Assembly: GCF_016937515.1 (NCBI RefSeq)
Contig: NZ_JAFHKM010000002.1
Coordinates: 2,227,001-2,291,000 of the forward strand
Direction: 5' to 3'
Length of the DNA stretch: 64,000 nt
From: Cohnella algarum
Lineage (GTDB): Bacteria > Bacillota > Bacilli > Paenibacillales > Paenibacillaceae
Shown: one piece after another, positions 53,290 to 62,186 of the stretch
Layout: every line of letters begins with the position of its first letter
Numbering within the stretch: the first letter of the stretch is position 1
The notes under the pieces: model-generated
Told to the model about the DNA's origin: nothing
The model's input: the letters and a program-made list of their open reading frames with translations, nothing else
Database searches by the model: none
Program-made: the position numbers and the translations under genes

Positions 53290-54402
53290 ATGGAGAAAAA
53301 ACCGAAAATCGTCGTCGTCGGGGACGAGTTGTTGTCCCCCGAATTTCTGGCCGAAAGCTTTTTGCCTTTCGCAAGCGCCGGGTGGGAGGTCGTCCCGTTC
53401 CGGTTCGGCCCGCCCACGCTTCACGAGTTGGACGAGCTGCTGCTCGTGCTGGAGCGGGACGGCCCCGACGCCGTTCAGGCGCCCGAGGGGCTGGAGCCGC
53501 TGCTTTCCGACGCCGAGCTGCTCGTCGTTCATATGTGCCCGGTCGGCGCTTCTCTGCTCGAGCGCAACCCGCAGTTGCTCGCGGTCGGCGTGCTGCGCGG
53601 CGGCTACGAGAACGTCGATGCGGCGGCTGCCGAAGCGCTCGGCATTCCGGTCGTCCATACGCTCGGCCGCACGTCGGAGGCCGTCTCCGACTTTGCCGTC
53701 GGGCTGATGCTGGCGGAGATGCGCAACATCGCCCGGTGCCACGCGCAGATTCGCGCCGGCGGCTGGCCGAAGGAGTTCCCGAATTCCGGACGCATTCCGG
53801 AGATGAGGGAGCTTGCGGTCGGCATCGCCGGCTTCGGCGAGATCGGCCGGCTCGTCGCGAAGAAGCTGGGCGGCTTCGGCTGCCGCGTTCTCGCGCATGA
53901 TCCGTACGTGCCGGAAGCCGCGATCCGCGGAGCCGGCGCCGAGCCGGCGAGCTGGGAGGCGCTGCTCGCCGAGAGCGACGCGCTGACCTTGCATACGCGC
54001 CATTCCGCGGGCAGCCCGCCGCTGCTCGGCGCGGACGAACTGGCCCGGATGAAGCCGGGCGCGTATTTGGTCAATACGGCGCGGGCGGGGCTGGTCGACA
54101 TGGAGGCGCTGGCCGCCGCGCTGCGGGACGGACGTCTCGCGGGCGCCGCGCTCGACGTTTTCGACGCGGAGCCTCTTCCGCCCGGGCATCCGCTGCTCGC
54201 CCTGGAAAACGTCACGTTGACGAGCCATATCGCCTTCGACACCGAGGCGTTCTACAAGCGTTCCCCCATCCTGTGGCGGGAAGGCATGAACCGGCTGCTG
54301 GCCGGCTCCGACCGGCGCGTCTGGATCAATCAGACGGCGCTTGCCGGCGAGCGGCTTGCGATGCTGGAGCGGCTCTGGATGCCGTCGGCGGCCGCGAAGT
54401 AA
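53290..54402 (+). CDS. D-isomer-specific 2-hydroxyacid dehydrogenase (first of two)
   Basis: 370 residues from ATG 53290 (AAGGAAG upstream). NAD-binding GIAGFGEIGRLVAKKL (about residues 178-193). Catalytic Arg in NTARAGLVD, Glu in FDAEPLPPGHP and His in TSHIAFD are present. Family substrates include lactate, phosphoglycerate, glyoxylate and erythronate-type acids. The unusually long N-terminal part (~120 residues) and C-terminal extension distinguish it from the second copy at 58874. It may interconvert an imidazole-lactate/pyruvate pair or a polyol acid. Confidence 0.85.
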   Translation: MEKKPKIVVVGDELLSPEFLAESFLPFASAGWEVVPFRFGPPTLHELDELLLVLERDGPDAVQAPEGLEPLLSDAELLVVHMCPVGASLLERNPQLLAVGVLRGGYENVDAAAAEALGIPVVHTLGRTSEAVSDFAVGLMLAEMRNIARCHAQIRAGGWPKEFPNSGRIPEMRELAVGIAGFGEIGRLVAKKLGGFGCRVLAHDPYVPEAAIRGAGAEPASWEALLAESDALTLHTRHSAGSPPLLGADELARMKPGAYLVNTARAGLVDMEALAAALRDGRLAGAALDVFDAEPLPPGHPLLALENVTLTSHIAFDTEAFYKRSPILWREGMNRLLAGSDRRVWINQTALAGERLAMLERLWMPSAAAK

Positions 54403-54404
54403 GG

Positions 54405-54475
54405 CCTCCGCAATCCGGTAAGCCGGCTCGCGGAGGAAGAAAGGGTTAGGCCGGGGCGCCCTTTGGGCTCCCGGC
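54405..54475 (+). promoter_or_regulatory. Two intercistronic hairpins
   Basis: CCTCCGC (54405-54411) with GCGGAGG (54430-54436), then GCCGGG (54450-54455) with CCCGGC (54470-54475). No T-run follows, so these look like mRNA processing or stability elements rather than terminators. Confidence 0.4.
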
Positions 54476-54498
54476 TAAGAAGGAGGGCGACGGCCGCG

Positions 54499-56064
54499 AT
54501 GAAAAAGGTGGCGATCATAGGCAGCAGCGGCGGCAACCTCTTCCATTCGGGAGGAGGCGATCCGGCCCGCTTGCTCGGCGAGATCGCCGAACAATGCCGA
54601 TCGGCGGACATCGCCGTCGAAGCCGCCCTGTTTATCGCCGCATCGGGCTCCATGGACTACCGGGGAGCGGCGTCGGCCAGGGCCGAGCTGTACGAATGGG
54701 ACGAGGGCTCCCGGGCTTTCCGGCGGGCCATGGAGGGCAGCCTGGGCGAGGCGAACCGGCAGGCCGCGATCGCGGACGCGGAGATCGCCGGGCGCATCGA
54801 GGAGGGCCGAATCGACGGCCTGATCCTGATGAGCTGCGATCCCCTCGGCGTCAATCGCGCGTCCGTCGAGGCGGCGGTCCGGCGCAAGCTCCCGATCGTC
54901 GGGACCGGGGGCACCTCGATGGGCCGGATCAAAGCGATGGGCGCGAACGTCGTTTCATTGTCCGGCACGACCGGCACGACCAACCTGACCCGGGCGGTCT
55001 CGTTCGTCATCGCCTTGAGCCGCCATTGGAAGCTGCCTTATCGGATGGCGGGAACGAAGACGCTTGGGCAAGCCCGGATCAGCGGCGTGCTGTCCTCGGC
55101 GATGCCCGCCTTCATCGCCGTTCTGCTGCTGATGTCCGCCGCCAGGCTGCCGGCGCTGTCGGGCTTGGAGGAGGCGGCCGCGGCGCTGTCCGCGCTTCCC
55201 GGCGTCGTGCTTGCCATTTTCGCGGCCCGCCGGCTCTCGGATCTGGGGGAAGCGACGCTGATCGCGGGCGCCGTCTGCGGCTTGCTTTGCGTCAGCGCCG
55301 GCATTATCGGCGCCGCACTCGGAGGCTTGGCGGCGGGCTGGCTCGTGCCGCGGCTGTTTCAGCTCTTCGTGCGGAGCGGCTTTCCGGCGACGACGGTCAA
55401 CATCGCCGCGGGCGCGCTTTCCGGACTGGCACCGGGGCTGCTGCTCTTCTTCGCCGCGGGGACGTATACGTCCGCCGCAGGCGACGCCGTCCGGCATGCG
55501 CTCGAATGGACCGTCGGGCTGAGCCCCGTTGCCGTCGGCGCCGTTTTCGGCCTCGCCATGTGGCCTCTCATCCTGAAAGGCTGGTACCATGTCGCGGTTT
55601 TGCCGCTTATTCTGATCGAGATGGAGCGTTACGGCAACAGCTTGATCGGAGCGCTCGATATGGCCGGGCTGGTGATGGTGTCCGCCGGCATCCTGCTGGC
55701 GCAGCTGGCGGTTCCGCCGAATCCCGGCGAGCGCCGCGTCGTGCTCAAGCCGCTGTGGCTGAACGTCGGCTTCGGCACCTTCATCGAGGCTTCCTACGTT
55801 TACATGCGCAAGAGCAGGGCGGTCTACGCCGGGGCGGTCGTCGCATCGGGACTGGCCGGGGCCGTCGTCGGCGGGCTGCATTTGCGGTCGACCGCCTACG
55901 TTCCGTCGTATCTGGCGGTGCTCTTCAGCAACGATGCCGCCGGATTTCTCGTCGCCATGTTGACCGGGCTGCTGGCGGCTTTCATCGTAGGGACATGCGT
56001 CAATTGGGCAAGCAGAAGAACCGCTCCGGAATCCGGGCCGAGCAACCGCAAAGGGGACATGTAA
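54499..56064 (+). CDS. Fusion of an N-terminal soluble domain and a PTS EIIC-like membrane domain
   Basis: 521 residues from ATG 54499. Residues ~1-195 form a Rossmann-like soluble domain (KKVAIIGSSGGNLFHSGGGDP..., LILMSCDPLGVNR, PIVGTGGTSMG). Residues ~215-510 contain 9-10 helices (FIAVLLLMSAA..., GLAPGLLLFFAAGTY, FGLAMWPLILKGWYHVAVLPLILIEME). The membrane half resembles fructose-family PTS EIIC proteins in pattern, but no EIIA or EIIB motif with a phosphorylatable Cys or His is apparent. I infer a transporter or sensor for the pathway substrate. Low certainty on family; the two-part structure is clear. Confidence 0.55.
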   Translation: MKKVAIIGSSGGNLFHSGGGDPARLLGEIAEQCRSADIAVEAALFIAASGSMDYRGAASARAELYEWDEGSRAFRRAMEGSLGEANRQAAIADAEIAGRIEEGRIDGLILMSCDPLGVNRASVEAAVRRKLPIVGTGGTSMGRIKAMGANVVSLSGTTGTTNLTRAVSFVIALSRHWKLPYRMAGTKTLGQARISGVLSSAMPAFIAVLLLMSAARLPALSGLEEAAAALSALPGVVLAIFAARRLSDLGEATLIAGAVCGLLCVSAGIIGAALGGLAAGWLVPRLFQLFVRSGFPATTVNIAAGALSGLAPGLLLFFAAGTYTSAAGDAVRHALEWTVGLSPVAVGAVFGLAMWPLILKGWYHVAVLPLILIEMERYGNSLIGALDMAGLVMVSAGILLAQLAVPPNPGERRVVLKPLWLNVGFGTFIEASYVYMRKSRAVYAGAVVASGLAGAVVGGLHLRSTAYVPSYLAVLFSNDAAGFLVAMLTGLLAAFIVGTCVNWASRRTAPESGPSNRKGDM

Positions 56065-56065
56065 G

Positions 56066-56908
56066 ATGACGCTTAAATGGGACGGCCATACGCATACGCG
56101 ATTCTGCTATCACGGCAATCCGGCCGAGCTGACCGAATACGTGGACCGGGCCGTCGCGCTCGGCTTCGAACGCTACTCGGTGACGGAGCATCCGCCGCTG
56201 CCCGACCGCTGGGTTCGCGACGAGAAGCTGATGGCGGAGCTGGCCATGCCGCCGGAAGAGCTTCCGGCGTATATCGAATACGCGCTGCGGACGAAAGACC
56301 GCTACGCGGGGAAAATCGAGCTCGCGGTCGGACTGGAGATGGACTATCTGGACGGCAGCGAAGCGTTCTCCGACCGGCTGCTGGAGCCGTATCTCGACGT
56401 TCTCGAGGACGCCGTCGTTTCCGTGCACTTTCTTCCCGGGCGGGATGGCATGCACTGCGTCGATTTCACGGCGGAGGACTTCCGCACCAATCTGCTCAGC
56501 TACTACGGCACGATGGACAAGGCGGCGGAGGAATACTTCGATCACATCGAGAAATCGATCGCCTGGGCCGCCGGGCTGCCGATGCGCAAACGAATCGGCC
56601 ACCCGCTGCTCATCGAGAAGTTTTCGCGCGAGCTGCCCCCGATCGACCCGGCGCTGATCCGCCGTCGGCTGGAGCGGATCGCCCGCCGGCTCGCCGAGTT
56701 CGGCGTCGGCGTCGACGTCAATACGGCGGGGCTGCGCGTCGCAACCTGCGGGAAGCCTTACGCTCCCGCTTGGTTCGTCCGCGAGTGCCTTGCCCGCGGC
56801 GTCGAGGTCGTCTACGGCTCGGATTCGCACAAGCCGGAGCAGGTCGGCTTCGGGTACGACTACTTCCGCCAGGTCATAGAGGGGGGCGCTTCGGATGAGG
56901 CTGACTGA
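56066..56908 (+). CDS. hisJ: Histidinol-phosphatase, PHP family (HisJ/HisK-like)
   Basis: 280 residues. PHP metal motifs: KWDGHTHTRFCYHG at the N-terminus, SVTEHPPLP (about 50-58), VGLEMDYLDG (about 93-102), VVSVHFLPG, and YGSDSHKPEQVG at the C-terminus. All are typical of the HisJ family, which hydrolyses L-histidinol phosphate to L-histidinol. AAAGGGGA lies 8 nt before ATG 56066. The gene starts 1 nt after the membrane protein stop and overlaps the next gene by 14 bp. Other PHP phosphatases have different substrates, so the specific call relies on the hisB/hisC/hisD context. Confidence 0.8.
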   Translation: MTLKWDGHTHTRFCYHGNPAELTEYVDRAVALGFERYSVTEHPPLPDRWVRDEKLMAELAMPPEELPAYIEYALRTKDRYAGKIELAVGLEMDYLDGSEAFSDRLLEPYLDVLEDAVVSVHFLPGRDGMHCVDFTAEDFRTNLLSYYGTMDKAAEEYFDHIEKSIAWAAGLPMRKRIGHPLLIEKFSRELPPIDPALIRRRLERIARRLAEFGVGVDVNTAGLRVATCGKPYAPAWFVRECLARGVEVVYGSDSHKPEQVGFGYDYFRQVIEGGASDEAD

Positions 56909-58091
56909 AGCCGAACGACGGCTGCTGGACGGCATCGAGGGGGAGCGGCTGACCGATCTGCTGAAACGGCTGGTGCAGGCAAACAGCGAAAATCCGACGG
57001 GCACCGAGCGGGCCGTCGCGGAGATCGTCGCGGCGGAATTGGAAGCGGCGGGGCTGCGGGTCGAGCGGCAGCCGGTGGAGCGGGATCGCTTCAACGTGAT
57101 CGCCGGGCTCGAGGGCAGCCGGCCGGAACGGCTGCTGTTCAACGGCCATATGGATACGGTGCCGGCCGGCGATCTCGGCCTGTGGACGGACGATCCGTGG
57201 GCGGCTGCCGTCCGGGACGGCAAGCTGTTCGGCCTCGGATCGGCGGACATGAAAGCAGGCGTGGCGGCGATGATCGAGGCCATCCGGGCGCTGAGCCTTA
57301 GCGGCGCTTCGTTCGAGCGGGGGCTGCTGTTTACGGCCGTCGTCGACGAGGAGGTCGGCTTCAAGGGGACGAAGGCGCTGCTGGCGGAGGGCAAGCTGGC
57401 GAATTGCGAGATGGCGTGCGTCTCGGAGCCGACCGGCCTGCGGATCGGCAACCGGCTGAAGGGCGCTCTGGAGTTTTCCGCCCGAACATCCGGGCGCAGC
57501 GCGCATACGGGCATCGCCTTCGCGGGCGACAACGCGATCTACAAGATGGGCAGGTATCTGGAGGAGCTTCGCAGGTATAACGACGCGCTGAAGGAGCGGG
57601 CGGACGACGCCGACCTGCGCTACCCGACCGTCAACGTCGGCAAGGTGTCCGGAGGCGTCGGCGTTACGCTCGTGCCCGACCGCTGCGAGCTGGAGTTCGA
57701 CCGGCAGGTATTGCCGGGCGAGACGATGGAGGCGGCCGAGAGGGAAATCCGCGAGCTGACCGAAGCGTTCTCGCGGCGGGAAGGCTTAGACGTCGAGCTG
57801 ATCCTGCGCCAGAAGTTCGACAACTGGTCGGTTGCGGATTCCGAGGCCGTCGTGCGCGGACTGGCCGGCGCGCTTCGCGACCTGCACGGCGCGGAGCCGG
57901 AATACGCCGGCTTCAACGGGTACGCGGAAGTCGAGCTGCTGGCCGCGGCGGGCATCCCGTCGGTGCTGTACGGTCCGGGCACGCTCGACACGGCTCACGC
58001 TCCGAACGAGTTCGTCCCGCTGGACGAAGCGCTGGCGGCCGCCAAGGCTTACGCCCTGTGGGCGTACCGTTTTATGACGGCGGCCGTCTGA
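56895..58091 (+). CDS. M20 family peptidase/deacylase (ArgE/DapE/ACY1 type)
   Basis: 398 residues. Metal-site motifs: LLFNGHMDTVPAGDLGLW (about residues 80-97), FGLGSADMKAGVAAM and VVDEEVGFKGTKALL with the catalytic Glu pair; a dimerisation domain is inserted at about 195-310. Enzymes of this branch remove N-acyl groups from amino acids or hydrolyse dipeptides. It overlaps the PHP gene by 14 bp. It might release histidine, histidinol or glutamate from an acylated or peptidic form. The next element is a HutP-type terminator. Confidence 0.85.
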   Translation: MRLTEAERRLLDGIEGERLTDLLKRLVQANSENPTGTERAVAEIVAAELEAAGLRVERQPVERDRFNVIAGLEGSRPERLLFNGHMDTVPAGDLGLWTDDPWAAAVRDGKLFGLGSADMKAGVAAMIEAIRALSLSGASFERGLLFTAVVDEEVGFKGTKALLAEGKLANCEMACVSEPTGLRIGNRLKGALEFSARTSGRSAHTGIAFAGDNAIYKMGRYLEELRRYNDALKERADDADLRYPTVNVGKVSGGVGVTLVPDRCELEFDRQVLPGETMEAAEREIRELTEAFSRREGLDVELILRQKFDNWSVADSEAVVRGLAGALRDLHGAEPEYAGFNGYAEVELLAAAGIPSVLYGPGTLDTAHAPNEFVPLDEALAAAKAYALWAYRFMTAAV

Positions 58092-58125
58092 CCGTTTTCA
58101 TTTTCGTCATACCGGAAAAGCTTGT

Positions 58126-58204
58126 TAGCCATAAGCGATTAGAAGAAAGCTTTTCAAAGGGCAAGCCCGCCGGCGCGCGGGTCCCTTTAGGCTTTCTTTT
58201 TTTT
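58126..58204 (+). promoter_or_regulatory. HutP-type antiterminator C upstream of hisB
   Basis: Four NAG triplets at 58126-58128 (TAG), 58133-58135 (AAG), 58140-58142 (TAG) and 58147-58149 (AAG) have perfect 4-nt spacing. The last overlaps the 5' arm of a long terminator: AAGAAAGC (58143-58150) pairs with GCTTTCTT (58191-58198), AAAGGG (58156-58161) with CCCTTT (58183-58188) and CCCGC with GCGGG, followed by eight T residues. HutP bound to the triplets would block pairing and allow hisB expression. This is the clearest of the three sites. Confidence 0.8.
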
Positions 58205-58245
58205 GCGTTTTCATCCGGCAATCAACCATAAGGGAGAGATTCGAA

Positions 58246-58845
58246 TTGAGCGATGCGAGAGCAAGGGAAGCCTCCCGCCGCAGGCAGACGGGAGAGACCG
58301 ACGTATCGGTCGCGTTCAACCTGGACGGAGAGGGCGCCTGCGACATCGAATCCGGCGTTCCGTTTCTGGACCATATGCTGCACCTGTTCGCGGTTCACGG
58401 AAGGTTCGATCTGTCGGTTCGGGCGAACGGGGACACGGAGATCGACGACCATCATACGGTGGAGGACATCGCGATCGTGCTTGGCGGCTGCCTGCTGGAG
58501 GCGCTTGGCGACAAACGGGGCATTCGGCGCTACGGCAACGCGTTCGTTCCGATGGACGAGACGCTTGCCCAGGTCGTCGTCGACGTCAGCAACCGCCCGC
58601 ATCTCGAATACCGCGCCGCCTATCCGTCCCGGGAGACGGGCCGCTTTCAAACGGAGCTCGTGCACGAATTTCTGGCGAAGCTGGCGGCCGAAGGGCGCAT
58701 CGCGCTGCACGTCATCGTCCATTACGGGCGCAATACGCATCATATGATCGAGGCGGTGTTCAAGGCGCTCGGACGGGCGCTGAACGAAGCGGCAAGCCGC
58801 GAGCCGGGGCGGACGGACGTCCCTTCCTCCAAAGGCTTGCTCTGA
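58246..58845 (+). CDS. hisB: Imidazoleglycerol-phosphate dehydratase
   Basis: 199 residues from TTG 58246 with GGGAG about 8 nt upstream. Both manganese-binding motifs are intact: DDHHTVED (His69, His70, Glu73) and NTHHMIEAVFKALGRAL (His165, His166, Glu169), and FLDHMLHLFAVHG is conserved. It dehydrates imidazole-glycerol phosphate to imidazole-acetol phosphate. It is monofunctional, without the E. coli phosphatase domain. Placed behind a HutP-type antiterminator and next to a 2-hydroxyacid dehydrogenase rather than in a his biosynthetic operon. Confidence 0.94.
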   Translation: MSDARAREASRRRQTGETDVSVAFNLDGEGACDIESGVPFLDHMLHLFAVHGRFDLSVRANGDTEIDDHHTVEDIAIVLGGCLLEALGDKRGIRRYGNAFVPMDETLAQVVVDVSNRPHLEYRAAYPSRETGRFQTELVHEFLAKLAAEGRIALHVIVHYGRNTHHMIEAVFKALGRALNEAASREPGRTDVPSSKGLL

Positions 58846-58873
58846 CCAACGGGACAACAAGGGGGAACCTGCG

Positions 58874-59851
58874 ATGCTGAACGGTAAAAAGCTGGTCTGG
58901 ATTTTGGATGACGAATGGACCGACCATTCGGTGGAAAAAGCCATATACGAGGCTAACGGGTTCGCGGTCAAGGTGACGACCTCCGGGACGCTGGCCGAGG
59001 ATACGGCGCTGTACGCGCCCCATGCGGACGGCGTCGTCGCGCAGGTCGGCTTCCCGTGCGGGGCGGAGCTGATCGGGCGGCTGAGCTGCTGCAAATCGAT
59101 CGCCGTCTCGGGGGTCGGCTTTAACCACGTCGATCTGGAGGCGGCGACCCGGCAAGGCATCATCGTCGCGAACGTTCCGGATTATTGCCTTGAGGAGGTG
59201 TCGGATCATGCGGTGGCGCTGATGCTCGCCCTGTCCAAGCGGCTTGTTGCCTACCACAACCAGGTTCGCGCCGGGGACTGGGATCCGCTCGACACGCTGC
59301 CGATCTATCGGTTCAGGGATCGGACGGTCGGCCTGCTCGGCTTCGGACGCATCTCCCGCAGGGTGGCCGAGAAGCTGAAGGGCTTCGGCGTCAGGATCGT
59401 CGCGCATGACGCCTATGTGGAAAGCGGCGTTTTCGCCGCTTACGGCGTCGAACCGCTCTCGTTCGAGGAACTGCTGCAACGTTCGGACATTCTGAGCCTG
59501 CACGTGCCGCTGACGCCGGAGACGAAGGAATTGCTGACGTACGAGCGGATGAAGACGATGCCGCGGGGAGCGATTCTGGTGAACACGTGCCGCGGAGGCG
59601 TCGTGCGGGAGGCGGATTTGCGCAGGCTGCTGGTGGAGGGCCATCTGGCTGGAGCCGGTCTGGACGTGCTGACGGAGGAACCCCCGCGACCGAACCACCC
59701 GCTGATCGGGCTGGAGCAGACGCTGGTAACGCCGCATTCGTCCTACGTGTCCGTCGAATCGGTGCTAGAGTTGAAGCGGCGGACGTGCCAAATCGTCATC
59801 GAAGCGGCCGCGGGCAAGGAGCCGGCCAATTCGCTCAATCGTCCGGCATGA
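58874..59851 (+). CDS. D-isomer-specific 2-hydroxyacid dehydrogenase (second)
   Basis: 325 residues. NAD-binding GLLGFGRISRRVAEKLKGFG (about residues 155-174); catalytic Arg in NTCRGGVVREADL, Glu in LTEEPPRPNHP and His in TPHSSYVSVES. More like phosphoglycerate dehydrogenase/CtBP proteins than the copy at 53290. GGGGGAAC precedes ATG 58874. It shares a transcript with hisB, so its expression would also require HutP. Substrate unknown. Confidence 0.87.
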   Translation: MLNGKKLVWILDDEWTDHSVEKAIYEANGFAVKVTTSGTLAEDTALYAPHADGVVAQVGFPCGAELIGRLSCCKSIAVSGVGFNHVDLEAATRQGIIVANVPDYCLEEVSDHAVALMLALSKRLVAYHNQVRAGDWDPLDTLPIYRFRDRTVGLLGFGRISRRVAEKLKGFGVRIVAHDAYVESGVFAAYGVEPLSFEELLQRSDILSLHVPLTPETKELLTYERMKTMPRGAILVNTCRGGVVREADLRRLLVEGHLAGAGLDVLTEEPPRPNHPLIGLEQTLVTPHSSYVSVESVLELKRRTCQIVIEAAAGKEPANSLNRPA

Positions 59852-60025
59852 GAGTTTGCGGAGGAGAGGAGGCGGATCCAACGAGCCGGATCGAACGGGA
59901 GGTTTCCGGCAAGGATGGCTTAGCGTAGAGGTTGTTCAGGCGGAACGGCGGCGGAGACCGCCTTCCAACCCGCAGCTTCCGCAGTATGCGGCGCGGAACT
60001 GCGCCTGGCGCGCGAGCACGGCACG

Positions 60026-60301
60026 GTGGAGGTAGAGACGACCGAATTCACGCTGCTGAACGGGGATGCTCTACCCTTCCGGGGCGGAATTCGGCATGCT
60101 ATGTCGGTGCCGGACTATTTTCCCGGTAATGACGGAGAAGTGATCGCGTACGAAGCGGTGGCGATCGTCGCTCCGGAAATCGTGCTGGCCGAAGAAGGCC
60201 AACTGACGTTCGAAGCGAAGATGATCACCCCAAAATTGACCATGTACCCGGTACCATACAAAATCAACAATCCTTCGAGGATTCAAAAGGTCGGCCCCTG
60301 A
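60026..60301 (+). pseudogene. Degenerate partial copy of the OB-like protein gene at 35682
   Basis: From about 60095 the sequence closely follows the 3' part of the gene at 35682-36506: VPDYFPGNDGEVIAYEAVAIVAPEIVLAEE... then LTFEAKMITPKLTMYPVPYKINNPSRIQKVGP. About 16 codons are missing between two similar GAGCTGGGCGAG/GAGCTTGCCGAA-like stretches, as if lost by slippage. Similarity continues through the terminator. The N-terminal domain and linker are absent. The stretch 59852-60094 upstream shows only weak traces and no gene. Confidence 0.7.
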
Positions 60302-60314
60302 GCGGGGCCTTTTT
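60293..60314 (+). terminator. Intrinsic terminator, duplicated copy
   Basis: GGCCCC (60293-60298), loop TGAGC, GGGGCC (60304-60309) and TTTTT. It is the same element as at 36498-36529 and is the first terminator after hisB and its partner. Confidence 0.85.
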
Positions 60315-60381
60315 GCTGCGATAAAGGCTCCCTTACCCGTTCCCGAAGCCGAAGCGCATGAAACTTCGCGGCGGGAGCGGG

Positions 60382-61545
60382 TCAGAAAGCCGAACCGGCC
60401 CCCGAGGACTTGCCGGTTCTCGCGCACGCTTGGATGACTTTCATGATCTCTCCGGCCGTCCGGTACAGATTCGGCTCCGCTTCCCGCAGGCAGGTTTCCA
60501 GATCGGCAGGCCCGTTCACGATCGAGAAGCAGCCGTCAAACCGCTTGCGCAGCTCGCCAGACGGCTCGCCGATGCTTCCAGACAGGAGGAGGCACGGCAC
60601 GCCGGCACGGTGGGCCGCTTCGGAAACAAAGCTCGGCAGCTTGCCCTGCAGCGTCTGCCCGTCGCTCCGCCCTTCGCCGGTGACGGCCCAGTCGGCGCCG
60701 CTCAGCTTCTCTTCCAGCCCGACCGCCTCCGCCACGATTTCGGCCCCGGACCGGACGGCGGCTCCGATCGCGCGCAGCGCGAAGCCGAGGCCGCCGGCCG
60801 CGCCGCTCCCGGGCTCGTTCCTGACCCGAACATCCAGCGCAAGTTCGACCGCATCCGCGTAGTTCGCCATGGCCGCGTCCAGCTTCGGCACGTCCTCGGG
60901 GCGAACCCCTTTCTGCGGGCCGAACACCGCGGTCGCACCATTTGCGCCGGTCAGCGGATTCCGCACGTCGGATGCGGCTATCAGCTCGCACTCGGCAAGC
61001 CGCGGATCCAGCCCGGCGAAATCCGCGCTTCGGACGTTCTTAAGCTCGCCGCCGCACCCCCGAAGCGCCTTTCCTTCTGCGTCGCGAAAGGTTGCGCCAA
61101 GCGCCCCCAAAAAGCCCATCCCGCCGTCGTTGACCGCGCTCCCGCCGAGCCCGATCACGATCCGCCGCATGCCGGCATCCAGCGCGGCGAGCAGCGCTTC
61201 GCCGAGCCCGGCGGACGTGGCGCGAAGCGGATTCCGCTGCCGCTCCGGCACCATCGTGAGCCCGGCGGTATTCGCCGTCTCCAAGACGGCCGTCCGGCCG
61301 TCTCCGGCGATCGCCCACAACGCTTCCGCCCGTTCGCCCAAAGGTCCCGTTACGGTTGCGGGAACCAGGCGCCCGCCGGTGGCGGAAGCGATGGCGGCGA
61401 CCGTGCCCTCGCCGCCATCGGCCATGGGAACGCTTACGACCTCCGCCCCGGGAAATTCGTCCGCGACCGCCCTGGCGACGATCCGGCAAATCTCCTCCGA
61501 CGACAGGCTGCCTTTGTAAGAATCCGGAGCGACGACAATTTTCAT
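60382..61545 (-). CDS. glxK: Glycerate kinase (GlxK/GarK family)
   Basis: 387 residues from ATG 61545 with AGGTGG 9 nt upstream. Family motifs: MKIVVAPDSYKGSLSSEEIC at the N-terminus, VPMADGGEGT, GLGGSAVNDGGMGFLGALGA, NPLTGANGATAVFGPQKG and GAAGGLGFAL. It phosphorylates D-glycerate at O-2 with ATP. Leftward, convergent with the hisB operon, and probably independent. The frame is open further upstream, but without a ribosome binding site. Glycerate could come from polyol catabolism, but no direct link is shown. Confidence 0.92.
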   Translation of the reverse strand: MKIVVAPDSYKGSLSSEEICRIVARAVADEFPGAEVVSVPMADGGEGTVAAIASATGGRLVPATVTGPLGERAEALWAIAGDGRTAVLETANTAGLTMVPERQRNPLRATSAGLGEALLAALDAGMRRIVIGLGGSAVNDGGMGFLGALGATFRDAEGKALRGCGGELKNVRSADFAGLDPRLAECELIAASDVRNPLTGANGATAVFGPQKGVRPEDVPKLDAAMANYADAVELALDVRVRNEPGSGAAGGLGFALRAIGAAVRSGAEIVAEAVGLEEKLSGADWAVTGEGRSDGQTLQGKLPSFVSEAAHRAGVPCLLLSGSIGEPSGELRKRFDGCFSIVNGPADLETCLREAEPNLYRTAGEIMKVIQACARTGKSSGAGSAF

Positions 61546-61689
61546 GGCGATTTTCCACCTCGTGTTCGGATGTATCGTTACCGTTATATTACCATTCTTC
61601 GCCCTGTAGTAAGATATCCTCTTTGGCGCGTCTTCATATAGCGGGCGTAATTTTAAAGGCGCATAAGGTGGATGCTCGCGGCAAAGACG

Positions 61690-62186
61690 CGCAAGTGGTG
61701 CACCCAGCGCACTACATAGAGGAGATCTGGCGGCAGAGGCGCGGATGTAGTGCACCCCGTGCGCTACATGGAGGAAATCCGGCGGCAGAAACGCGAAAGT
61801 AGTGCACCCCGTGCGCTACATAGAGGAAATCCGGCGGCAGAGGCGCGGATGTAGTGCACCCCGTGCGCTACATGGAGGAAATCCGGCGGCAGAGGCGCGA
61901 AAGTAGTGCACCCCGTGCGCTACATGGAGGAAATCCGGCGGCAGAGGCGCGGATGTAGTGCACCCCGTGCGCTACATGGAGGAAATCCGGCGGCAGAGGC
62001 GCGGATGTAGTGCACCCCGTGCGCTACATGGAGGAAATCCGGCGGCAGAGGCGCGGATGTAGTGCACCCCGTGCGCTACATGGAGGAAATCCGGCGGCAG
62101 AGGCGCGGATGTAGTGCACCCCGTGCGCTACATGGGGGAAGTCCGGCGACAAAAAAGCAAAAGTAGTGCACCCCGTGCACTACTTG
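61690..62186. repeat. 52-bp tandem array, ten units, each with a hairpin (array 3)
   Basis: The 859-bp gap 61546-62404 has no credible gene. TGCACCC recurs at 61699, 61751, 61803, 61855, 61907, 61959, 62011, 62063, 62115 and 62167, exactly 52 bp apart. Units are nearly identical in the middle and diverge at the ends. Each contains GTAGTGCAC-CCC-GTGCGCTAC, a 9-bp stem with one G-T pair; the last copy is fully symmetric. The strand-independent palindrome is followed by GGCGGCAGAGGCGC-like spacer. The stretch 62187-62404 shows nothing else. Confidence 0.93.

Noticed and set aside
61690-62186. CRISPR array
   Set aside because: The whole 52-bp unit is conserved with no unique spacers, and no cas gene is near, so it is a tandem repeat.
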